Assembly (NCBI GenBank): GCA_040753835.1
Contig: JBFMDM010000052.1
Span: forward strand, 1-14,149
DNA length: 14,149 nt
Origin: JACRIK01 sp040753835
GTDB lineage: Bacteria > Planctomycetota > MHYJ01 > JACQXL01
Direction: 5' to 3'
Under the pieces are notes generated by a model. That model made no database searches. It was not told the origin of the DNA and was given only the letters and a program-made list of their open reading frames with translations. Positions 1 to 5,931 of the stretch are shown here, one piece after another. Within the stretch, counting starts at the first letter, position 1. Each line of letters begins with the position of its first letter. The position numbers and the translations under genes are program-made.

Positions 1-5
1 CAAAA

Positions 6-88
6 TGAGATTGCCACGCCCTGACAGGCTCGCAATGACAACTTCCAATGCCTGTCATTGCGAGGAGCGGAGCGACGAAGCAATCTCA
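6..88. repeat. REP-like imperfect palindrome
   Basis: The outer arms TGAGATTGC (6-14) and GCAATCTCA (80-88) are exact reverse complements. So are the inner arms CTCGCAATGACA (29-40) and TGTCATTGCGAG (53-64). The right half carries GAGGAGCGGAGCGACGAAG, a wording I know from dispersed intergenic palindromes in many environmental genomes. It lies outside any gene. It may fold as a long hairpin in RNA or act as a non-autonomous mobile repeat; no function can be shown here. Confidence 0.75.
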
Positions 89-150
89 TCACCATTATAA
101 TAATCGTCATTTTGTTAGACGCTCTTAATACTCCTGGGCAAGAGCATCTG

Positions 151-208
151 TCGCCTTTGGCAAGCCTCGCCTGCGCTCGCCTCGCCAGGCGAAGCCGGCG
201 GGGGCGGG
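151..208. repeat. 58-bp GC-rich insertion (third) in the gcdA relic
   Basis: This sits between the CAC and CAG codons of the relic, where the intact gene at 1766-3502 has no extra sequence. It is very GC-rich and contains nested complementary words such as CTCGCC, TCGCCAGGCGA and GGCGGG, so it can fold extensively. Its exact edges depend on the alignment and could shift by a base or two. Confidence 0.6.
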
Positions 209-220
209 GTGTTGCGGGCA

Positions 221-251
221 CCCGCCTGCGCTAAAGCTACGGACGGGCGGG
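221..251. repeat. 31-bp palindromic insertion (second) in the gcdA relic
   Basis: It starts with CCCGCC and ends with GGCGGG, so the 6-bp arms are complementary, and has GCTAAAGC near its centre. It interrupts the relic between the ATC and TGC codons and shifts the frame by one. The core GCGCTAAAGCTACGGACGG resembles a short element seen in intergenic repeats of candidate-phylum genomes; that is from memory, not a search. Confidence 0.65.
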
Positions 252-275
252 GATGCTCCTGGGATTCTGGTAGCA

Positions 276-308
276 CCTGCCTGCCGCGCTTCGCTCGGCG
301 CAGGCAGG
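276..308. repeat. 33-bp palindromic insertion (first) in the gcdA relic
   Basis: The arms CCTGCCTG and CAGGCAGG (8 bp, exact) enclose a GC-rich loop. It lies between the GCG and TGC codons of the relic and adds a multiple of three bases. The same arm wording recurs at 13121-13141, so this is a dispersed family. Confidence 0.65.
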
Positions 309-417
309 CGCTCCGGCAAAGGTTGGAATTCGGTGGATGCCATACCCCATTCTCCTTTATTCCCTTACAACCTGTTCTCAATAATCTGTTTCCCGATGCC
401 TCTCGGAGCGATGCTAA

Positions 418-876
418 TTATTTATGCTTCGGCTTTATTCGGGACAGCATTTCCAGGTCTTCACGGTCTATCTTCCGTTTATAGAGTTTCTTTGATTTGA
501 TTAAGTCCGATAGCGAGATGAAATTGATTCTGGCTCCGTCTATTTTCCTGACTACCCGCTTTTCCCATGCAGTTTCAAACCTTAACCCTTTCAGGAACGT
601 GAATACATCCAACCTTAAATAATCATCAAAGACCGTTATTTCGTTCTTGAGTATTTCTTCCGCATAAGTAAGATGGGCGGTGCCGAATTTCAGTCCCTTT
701 AGAGCGTTTAGTAACCGGTTAATATTCTGAATGTTTGCTTCAACCCAGATATCAAGGTCTAATGTATTGCGCGGGACGCCGTAGTTGATACAGGCAATCC
801 CGCCGATTACCACATATCTAACCCTATTTTTGCCTAAGGATTTGTATATGTCTAAATGACGAGCGAGTAGGGTCAC
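418..876 (-). CDS. Pol-beta-fold nucleotidyltransferase (DUF6036/AbiEii-like)
   Basis: This 152-aa protein has the signature of a minimal nucleotidyltransferase: GG at residues 25-26 (YVVIGGIA), then RNTLDLDIW with metal-binding Asp40 and Asp42, and a third acidic residue Asp90 in LRLDVF. The C-terminal helix around SLSDLIKSKKLYKRKIDRED (121-140) matches the lysine-rich tail motif of these families. Members transfer a nucleotide to a protein or small substrate and often belong to toxin-antitoxin or abortive-infection pairs; the target here is unknown. The start is GTG at 876, since an in-frame stop lies two codons upstream. It overlaps the preceding small ORF by 53 bp in another frame, so coupled translation is likely. 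Confidence 0.8.
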   Translation of the reverse strand: MTLLARHLDIYKSLGKNRVRYVVIGGIACINYGVPRNTLDLDIWVEANIQNINRLLNALKGLKFGTAHLTYAEEILKNEITVFDDYLRLDVFTFLKGLRFETAWEKRVVRKIDGARINFISLSDLIKSKKLYKRKIDREDLEMLSRIKPKHK

Positions 877-1030
877 GGTTTATATCCTTATATCCGGGGT
901 TGAGTTTTAGGAATAGTTCGGTGGTTTCCAGGGCGAGTGCGTATCTTTTCTTCAGCGGTAAGGACAGGAACCACTCTATCTTGGATTCCCGGCTTTCTCC
1001 GTTAATCCCGAACTTAACCTGTCTTTTCAT
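824..1030 (-). CDS. Small partner protein upstream of the nucleotidyltransferase
   Basis: This 68-aa, basic, mainly helical protein begins MKRQVKFGINGESRESKIEW and contains SLPLKKRYALALE, a helix typical of small proteins encoded just before DUF6036-type nucleotidyltransferases. It ends RHIQILRQK. Its last 53 bp overlap the start of the nucleotidyltransferase gene in a different frame, which argues for a two-gene unit. No clear Shine-Dalgarno site precedes the ATG at 1030. Antitoxin or substrate-adaptor roles are possible, but this is inference from position only. Confidence 0.6.
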   Translation of the reverse strand: MKRQVKFGINGESRESKIEWFLSLPLKKRYALALETTELFLKLNPGYKDINRDPTRSSFRHIQILRQK

Positions 1031-1139
1031 ATTTGCAGCATAACATATTAATAAAGAAAGTCAACAATATTTATTAATCCGTGTAACCCCGCCAAGGTGT
1101 GGCCTCTGACGGATGTGTTAATTGTGTGCCTTGCCTTTC

Positions 1140-1157
1140 TCCCGCTGGGAAGCGGGA
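1140..1157. other. Short hairpin downstream of the AT-rich membrane gene
   Basis: TCCCGC and GCGGGA (6-bp arms, 6-base loop) lie about 56 bases past the stop of the gene at 1213-1704. No T-run follows on either strand, so I do not call it an intrinsic terminator. The surrounding stretch 1031-1212 holds no gene I can support. Confidence 0.35.
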
Positions 1158-1212
1158 TAAACTCCGACCGCAGGGCGAAGGAGGGTGTCCCCGGATTACG
1201 GATTACCGGATT

Positions 1213-1704
1213 TCATCCCATTATCCTGTAATAAATACCTCTCGCCATGTCATAAAAACCATAAACAATTGCTCCGACAGCAATAATATAAAATCCACCT
1301 CCCTTGGAAGCAGCCATATAACCAATTAAAGTGACGAGTGAACCACCTAAAAACCATAATAAGCCATAAATAATTAATTTATTACATTCATTAATATAAG
1401 GTGCTTTTATTTCTTTTATATACTGTTCGGCGATAAAAATAATTTTATCACCGTCGTTTTTGTCCCGAACAATATGTTCACCTATTAAATATTTATCAAG
1501 TATATCTTTTCTTGATACTCTTTGCATCCGTAATGATATAACACGCATAATATATTCCTTATCAGGTCCTTCTATATGCAGATTACTACCTCTCCCAGTA
1601 TTTTTTTCTATGGATTCTGTTATATCCTTAAACACTTTTCGATGGTAATAGATAAGAAAAACAATTAAACCAATTACTCCTGAAGATATAATAATGTCTA
1701 TCAT
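1213..1704 (-). CDS. Hypothetical membrane protein, AT-rich gene
   Basis: This 163-aa protein has three likely membrane segments: an N-terminal one at about residues 3-20 (IIISSGVIGLIVFLIYY) and a C-terminal pair at about 108-128 (IIYGLLWFLGGSLVTLIGYM) and 135-152. Between them is a charged soluble stretch of about 85 residues. No enzyme motif is visible and I do not recognise the family. The gene is clearly more AT-rich than its neighbours (many ATA and TTA codons), which suggests recent transfer. A GAGG lies about 15 bases before the ATG, so its ribosome-binding site is weak. It lies between the gcdA relic and the intact gcdA-like gene. Confidence 0.65.
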   Translation of the reverse strand: MIDIIISSGVIGLIVFLIYYHRKVFKDITESIEKNTGRGSNLHIEGPDKEYIMRVISLRMQRVSRKDILDKYLIGEHIVRDKNDGDKIIFIAEQYIKEIKAPYINECNKLIIYGLLWFLGGSLVTLIGYMAASKGGGFYIIAVGAIVYGFYDMARGIYYRIMG

Positions 1705-1765
1705 TGATATTCTTTATTTTCCTCAATCCAGTCCATCTGTGTAATCGGTGGAATCTGTGGTTTCA

Positions 1766-3502
1766 CTATCCCCTAATCGTCCTGGGCAAGAGCATCTGGT
1801 GTTGCGGGCAGATGCTCCTGGGATTCTGATAACAGGCGTTGGCAAAGGTGACAAAGTAGTCCCTTAACAGCGCGAATGGGACCACCTCGTCCACATAGCC
1901 GCGCTGGGCGCAATAGACCGGCCGGGATTGTTCGTAATACTGCTGGGCTAATTTATTCATCTGCTCTATCACCGGCTCCAATGGTTTGCCCGCATCCTTT
2001 TCCTTGACCAAGCGCCGAGAGAACGAAGCCACAGCTGCGGTCTCGCCATGCATTACATATATCTCTGTGGTCGGCGTGCCTAAGGTGAAGGCATTGTTAC
2101 TGGTTGCCTGTGGCCCGCCCATAATGTAGTGCGCGGCCGCGGTGCCTTTGCGCAGAACCACGGTGGCCATCGGCAAATCCGATTGCTGGATGGAATATAT
2201 CAGCGCCTGGCCTAAGCCCAAGAGTTCCGCTTTCTCCGCAATGTCGCCGACGTCTATGCCGGATGTGTCCTGGAACCAGACCATCGGGATGCGGTCGCGT
2301 CCGCACAAGGTAACCAGTTCGTTCATTTTAATAAGACCTTCGCGGTAGAGTTTTCCGCCCATACCCGGATAAGGCGCGTATTTGGGATAGCCCTTGGGCA
2401 GGAATCCCTGGCGGTTTGCGATGACGCCGACCAGGAATCCGTCTAATTTCGCCAGTCCGCAATAGACCTCAGGCCCGTAGCCGGGCTTGTATTCGGTATG
2501 CTCGCTGTTGTCAAAGATGCGCGCCATTATCTGCTCCACATCATAGGAGCGTTTTTGGTTGAAGGGCATAATATAGTCAATCTCGCTGGGATGATAGAGC
2601 GGTTGCTTGGGCTCGGCTACCCTGAAGAATCCCGCATCATAAGCCGGCATCATCTTCATCGCATCGCGCAGTGCGTTGACCGCGGTCTCTTCGGTCTCAA
2701 ACACGTTCTTGAAGAAACCGGTATGCTCAAAGTGGGTGGCCACCCCGCCCGGAGGGGTCTGCTTGAATTTGCGGGTTGCCTCAATAATCTGTTCAGTGCC
2801 GGCCAGGTCAAATCCGCCCTTGGGACTCATTCCGCTGACTATTCCTGCGCCGCCTACTGCGATATTGGCGTTCTTGTGCGCAAATATCATCGTGGGCGAG
2901 ATGCCGTGATAGCCGCCGCCGGCCGGATTGGTGCCAAAGACCGTGACCAGGACCGGGATGCCTTTTTGCTCTAATTCGGCGTGTCTGAAGAAGGGACGTC
3001 CGTGTCCGCGCCGGCCCGCATAGACCTCTTCCTGCTGGGTGAGTTTCACGCCACTGCAGTTTAAGACCCAGACCAGCGGGATATGGAGCCGCTCGGCAAT
3101 GTCCTGGGCACGGAAGATATTCTCGGCCTGGCCCGGAATCCAGGCGCCGGCCAGGACCTTGTTGTCCGAGGCAATAATAGAGGCGTATTTGCCGTTGATG
3201 CGTCCGATGCCATTGACCACACCGGTCGTGCCTTCCTCGTTATCAACCGGATTATATAATGTATTAAGCGGCAGGAAAGTCCCCTTATCCACTAACAACT
3301 CTATTCTTTCATAGACCGTCTTCTCGCCCCGTTTCTGGAGCGTCTCGGCCGGGATACCGGCCTTTTTGACTTTATCTATCGCCTCGGCTAATTTCTTTTC
3401 CTCGTCCTTGATTTGCTGGACATTCTCCGCTGCGGATTTGATTTCAGAATCGGAAAGTTTTTTGCCGAAGGTGGACGGCATCTTTTCAAAGTACTGTCGC
3501 AT
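1766..3502 (-). CDS. gcdA: Acyl-CoA carboxyltransferase, glutaconyl-CoA decarboxylase alpha type
   Basis: This 578-aa protein has the two crotonase-like halves of a biotin-dependent carboxyltransferase. Visible landmarks are ASDNKVLAGAWIPGQAE (111-127), the oxyanion segment GTNPAGGGYH (190-199), LYREGLIKMNELVTLCGRD (385-403), QDTSGIDVGD (411-420), and the second active-site loop RKGTAAAHYIMGGP (451-464). It closely follows Acidaminococcus GcdA as I remember it, including the end YQNPRSICPQHQMLLPR; that protein is about 587 aa. GcdA moves the carboxyl group of glutaconyl-CoA to biotin in a sodium-pumping complex. The biotin carrier and membrane subunits are absent from this window, so a related acyl-CoA carboxylase role is possible. 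AGGAG lies about 7 bases before the ATG. It is probably the last gene of the thiolase operon. Confidence 0.88.
   Translation of the reverse strand: MRQYFEKMPSTFGKKLSDSEIKSAAENVQQIKDEEKKLAEAIDKVKKAGIPAETLQKRGEKTVYERIELLVDKGTFLPLNTLYNPVDNEEGTTGVVNGIGRINGKYASIIASDNKVLAGAWIPGQAENIFRAQDIAERLHIPLVWVLNCSGVKLTQQEEVYAGRRGHGRPFFRHAELEQKGIPVLVTVFGTNPAGGGYHGISPTMIFAHKNANIAVGGAGIVSGMSPKGGFDLAGTEQIIEATRKFKQTPPGGVATHFEHTGFFKNVFETEETAVNALRDAMKMMPAYDAGFFRVAEPKQPLYHPSEIDYIMPFNQKRSYDVEQIMARIFDNSEHTEYKPGYGPEVYCGLAKLDGFLVGVIANRQGFLPKGYPKYAPYPGMGGKLYREGLIKMNELVTLCGRDRIPMVWFQDTSGIDVGDIAEKAELLGLGQALIYSIQQSDLPMATVVLRKGTAAAHYIMGGPQATSNNAFTLGTPTTEIYVMHGETAAVASFSRRLVKEKDAGKPLEPVIEQMNKLAQQYYEQSRPVYCAQRGYVDEVVPFALLRDYFVTFANACYQNPRSICPQHQMLLPRTIRG
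1780..1828 (-). repeat. 49-bp stretch duplicated in the relic at 124-323
   Basis: These 49 bases encode the end of the carboxyltransferase (from Gln559) and are identical to the relic once its insertions are removed. They include complementary 9-bp arms GAGCATCTG (1790-1798) and CAGATGCTC (1809-1817) around a 10-base spacer, so the gene end itself can form a hairpin. Confidence 0.75.
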
Positions 3503-3525
3503 TAAAAACTCCTATCTAATGATTA

Positions 3526-3579
3526 GCCACGAAGCCACCAAGACACTAAGAATTCTTTGTGCCTTTGTGTCTTAGTGGC
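3526..3579. repeat. 54-bp near-perfect palindrome between operon genes
   Basis: The sequence is symmetric about AGAATTCT (3549-3556), from GCCAC at 3526 to GTGGC at 3579, with only a few mismatches. It fills most of the gap between the DUF35 stop and the carboxyltransferase start. The wording (CCAAGACACTAAG and CTTTGTGCCTTTGTGTC) matches a family of palindromes I know from many environmental bacterial genomes. In RNA it would form a long hairpin that could reduce expression of the last gene relative to the first two. Confidence 0.8.
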
Positions 3580-3590
3580 AGAACAATTCT

Positions 3591-4175
3591 TTACTCTGCG
3601 GGGACGAAATACACGTCAGTCGGCTTAAACTTGGCATTGCGCTTGAACTGTGCCCGCACCTTCATTCCGACCAGATTCATCCCTGCCTTTTTCGGGTCAA
3701 CCCCGACCAGACGGCTTAAGAACAGGGTATTGACCTTGTCCCATTCCACCAGGATTAGTATAAAAGGCGTTTCTTTCAGGAACTCCTCGCTGCCGAAATA
3801 GCAGACCGTGAATGTATGAATCCTGCCTTCCCTGGGCAGTTCAAACCACTCGCACCGCGCGCCGCATTCGCCGCAATGGCCCTTGGGCGTGGCATAGGCA
3901 TATCCGCAGTCCGGGCATTTGGTGCCCAGCAGTTTGCCGTTAGACAGACCGGCAAAGAACGGCGAGTCCTGGCCGTAACTGTGGATATAGTCAATGTGAT
4001 ACGGCTGTTTGATGACGATAGGCGCCATTTTGTGCAGTTCCTTCAGGTCATTCGGGAACGGCACGCGGAACAGGATTGTCCCGTCATCGGTCTCCGGAAG
4101 TTTGACTTTTTCAGCCACGGCCGTGTCTAATTCTTTTACTTTGGCCGGCTTGCGTGATAGTAATGCTGTTTTCAT
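3591..4175 (-). CDS. DUF35 Zn-ribbon/OB-fold protein, thiolase partner
   Basis: The zinc ribbon is C87-x2-C90-x10-C101-x2-C104 (GTKCPDCGYAYATPKG, then HCGECGARC), preceded by the usual helix FFAGLSNGKLLG and followed by an OB-fold-like segment (GRIHTFTVCYFG through MKVRAQFK). DUF35 proteins bind SCP-x, archaeal and BbsB-type thiolases and help hold the CoA substrate; the thiolase gene is immediately upstream. I chose the ATG at 4175 (MKTALLSRK, 194 aa) over the one at 4208, because AGAGGAG at 4184-4190 lies 8 bases before it while the upstream ATG has no such site. About 70 residues precede the canonical domain, more than in minimal members. Confidence 0.87.
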   Translation of the reverse strand: MKTALLSRKPAKVKELDTAVAEKVKLPETDDGTILFRVPFPNDLKELHKMAPIVIKQPYHIDYIHSYGQDSPFFAGLSNGKLLGTKCPDCGYAYATPKGHCGECGARCEWFELPREGRIHTFTVCYFGSEEFLKETPFILILVEWDKVNTLFLSRLVGVDPKKAGMNLVGMKVRAQFKRNAKFKPTDVYFVPAE

Positions 4176-4213
4176 CTTCTTATCTCCTCTTTTAATCTGT
4201 TTAGTCATATTAG

Positions 4214-5545
4214 TTAGGCCTTTTCCAATATAGAAACTGTTACATAGGTACCGGTGCCGGCGTGGCTGTGGATGGCGCCGCGCCTGGCGTCCTTGACCTG
4301 GATGGTATCATCGCCCAGGTGTTTTTTCATTGTGCCCTGCAACTGCCAGAGCGCAAAGACGGCCTGCATCAGGCCTGTGGCGCCGACCGGGTGTCCGCAG
4401 GCAATCAAGCCGCCGGACGGATTGACCGGAATCTCGCCCTGCCGGGGCATCTTACCCAGACCGTAATCCAGATTGGGCAGGAACGGCGCGCCTGATTCCA
4501 CGAACCTGCCGCCTTCGCCGTATTTGCACAGGCCCATATCCTCGTAGGTCTGTATCTCTGATGAGGTATAGGCATCGTGCAGTTCCACGAAGTCAATTTC
4601 CTTTAACGGATTAGTAATGCCGGCGTGCTCGTAAGCCAGTTTTGATGCAGTCCGGCCGGCCCGGAATGAATGGATACCAGGATATTTGAGGCCCTTGTAA
4701 TCGGACGGCTTTTCATGCGGCAGGAGAATCACCTCTTTGTGGGGCCGGTCCGCCATACGCATTGCATCAGTGCCCCGGCCGATGCCGGTAACCTTGACAA
4801 GGTTCTTGGGCGTCTTGCCGGTGGCCTTGGCGATTTTCTTCAGGCCTTCCTCGCTGGCCAGGATGCCGGCCGCGGCGCCGTCGCTCATCACGCAGATATC
4901 CAGCAGTGTCAGCGGCCAGGCCACCATATCGGAATTGCGCACGTCCTTGATGGTTAGTTTGCGGCGTTTTTGGGCGTATTTATTGTGGAATGCATTATTA
5001 TGATTCTTGACCGAAACGCTGGCCATCTGTTCCACGGTTGTGCCGAATTCCTTCATATGGCGCACCACCATCATTGCGTAGTAGCCGGAATAAAATCCGC
5101 CCACCGGGTAATCAAAACTCACGTCCGAGGCCAAGGCGATGAATTCGTTGCCCTTCCAGGTATTGACGTGTGACATCGTCTCAAATCCGTAGGCCACGCA
5201 GACGTCCATCACGCCCGATGCGATATTCTTATACGCCTCCTGGAAACAGATGCCGCCGGTGGCGCCGCCGCCCTCAACCCGGTGGCTGGGCAGGGGGCAA
5301 AGGCCGAGGTAATCCTGGACCATAATGCCGGACATCAACTGGCGTTGGAAATGGTCTGAGAAATATGAAGCCACGCTACCGTCAAAGACCTCATGGGCCT
5401 GTTTGTTATCAATACCGACGTCCTTCAGGGCGTAGTCGTACGCCTCTTTGACCATCGGCTGGAAGGTTACGTCAGGCCTGGCCTTGGCAAATTTGCTGAT
5501 GCCGCCTGATACGAAGTAGACATCCTTGGTGTTTTTAATCCCCAT
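4214..5545 (-). CDS. SCP-x-type thiolase with the nucleophilic Cys replaced by Gly
   Basis: This 443-aa protein has the full thiolase fold and pairs with the DUF35 gene downstream. Conserved elements include MSDGAAAGILAS (220-231), ELHDAYTSSE (321-330, His323), GGLIACGHPVGATG (378-391, His385) and HAGTGTYVTV near the end. At the usual VExxCASG nucleophile site it reads VEGGGATGG (90-98), with Gly at residue 94 where Cys is expected; the DNA codons are unambiguous. The HDCF motif of SCP-x enzymes is HDAY here, while Cys383 sits before the GHP motif. So it may not form a normal acyl-cysteine intermediate. Known relatives cleave or form beta-ketoacyl-CoA. No strong Shine-Dalgarno site precedes the ATG. 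First or second gene of the operon. Confidence 0.85.
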   Translation of the reverse strand: MGIKNTKDVYFVSGGISKFAKARPDVTFQPMVKEAYDYALKDVGIDNKQAHEVFDGSVASYFSDHFQRQLMSGIMVQDYLGLCPLPSHRVEGGGATGGICFQEAYKNIASGVMDVCVAYGFETMSHVNTWKGNEFIALASDVSFDYPVGGFYSGYYAMMVVRHMKEFGTTVEQMASVSVKNHNNAFHNKYAQKRRKLTIKDVRNSDMVAWPLTLLDICVMSDGAAAGILASEEGLKKIAKATGKTPKNLVKVTGIGRGTDAMRMADRPHKEVILLPHEKPSDYKGLKYPGIHSFRAGRTASKLAYEHAGITNPLKEIDFVELHDAYTSSEIQTYEDMGLCKYGEGGRFVESGAPFLPNLDYGLGKMPRQGEIPVNPSGGLIACGHPVGATGLMQAVFALWQLQGTMKKHLGDDTIQVKDARRGAIHSHAGTGTYVTVSILEKA

Positions 5546-5580
5546 AAGTTACTCGCTTTCTTAGTCGCTGTTAGAGTTCA

Positions 5581-5617
5581 CTCGTTACAACGAGTTAGAC
5601 CCCGCAGAATTACGGGG
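5581..5617. other. Two hairpins in the thiolase leader
   Basis: CTCGTT/AACGAG (5581-5594) and CCCCG/CGGGG (5600-5617) lie in the 79-bp gap between the DUF167 stop and the thiolase start. Neither is followed by a T-run, so they look like leader or intercistronic structures rather than terminators. The nearby word CTCTAACAGC resembles parts of the repeat at 10136-10194. Confidence 0.45.
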
Positions 5618-5624
5618 CATTCCT

Positions 5625-5843
5625 TTATGTGGTTATCTCAATTTTCTTGCGGTTTGATTTTTCTCCCCGCTTGATATTCACCTGTGATTTTCTCGTATGG
5701 AAATATTCGGCTAAGAGTTTAACAATTGCCTGATTGGCTTTGCCATCAACGGCCGGAGCGGTGACATAAACCTTAAACCCGTCCGGGGCTGATTTGACCT
5801 CGTTCTTGCGCGCGCCGGTTATGGCCTTGACATTTATCAGCAT
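5625..5843 (-). CDS. DUF167/YggU-family protein
   Basis: This 72-aa protein contains the family signature VTAPAVDGKANQAIVKLLAE, followed by a basic segment ending KSNRKKIEI. DUF167 proteins are small alpha/beta proteins of unknown function, widespread in bacteria, archaea and eukaryotes, and normally 75-100 aa. The length fits a complete gene with ATG at 5843, though no Shine-Dalgarno site is evident. It may be the first gene of the transcript that continues into the thiolase 79 bp downstream, but that gap holds hairpins and DUF167 genes have no known metabolic link to thiolases. Confidence 0.85.
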   Translation of the reverse strand: MLINVKAITGARKNEVKSAPDGFKVYVTAPAVDGKANQAIVKLLAEYFHTRKSQVNIKRGEKSNRKKIEITT

Positions 5844-5869
5844 AAATCACGGAATACAATTAGTGATTT

Positions 5870-5897
5870 ATATTACAAAATAAATGATATGAAACAA
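5870..5897 (-). promoter_or_regulatory. Possible promoter for DUF167 and the acyl-CoA operon
   Basis: On the minus strand TTGTTT (5897-5892) and TAATAT (5875-5870) are 16 bp apart in an AT-rich gap, with the start codon about 25 bases downstream. The inverted repeat AAATCAC/GTGATTT (5844-5869) lies between the -10 and the ATG and could be a leader structure or operator. The AT-rich background makes chance matches likely. Confidence 0.35.
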
Positions 5898-5931
5898 ATA
5901 AATAGTGATATAAATATACTGGACTGTTGAC

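Larger units (their letters stand above)
115..323 (-). pseudogene. 3'-end relic of a second gcdA-like carboxyltransferase gene, split by three insertions
   Basis: Read on the minus strand and with three insertions removed, this encodes TFAGACYQNPRSICPQHQ followed by MLLPRSIKSV and a TAA stop. It matches residues 552-577 of the intact carboxyltransferase gene at 1766-3502. Over 78 aligned bases 69 are identical, including an unbroken run of 49. Several differences are silent third-position changes (TGT/TGC, TAT/TAC, GCC/GCG), as expected if both copies descend from coding DNA. Nothing upstream of the TFA codons is clearly homologous. The insertions are 33, 31 and 58 bp, so the frame is destroyed. 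I call it a decayed paralogue end, or a displaced gene end left by an insertion. Confidence 0.75.

Noticed and set aside
5600..5617. Intrinsic terminator after DUF167
   Set aside because: The 5-bp stem has no T-run after it on the transcribed strand.
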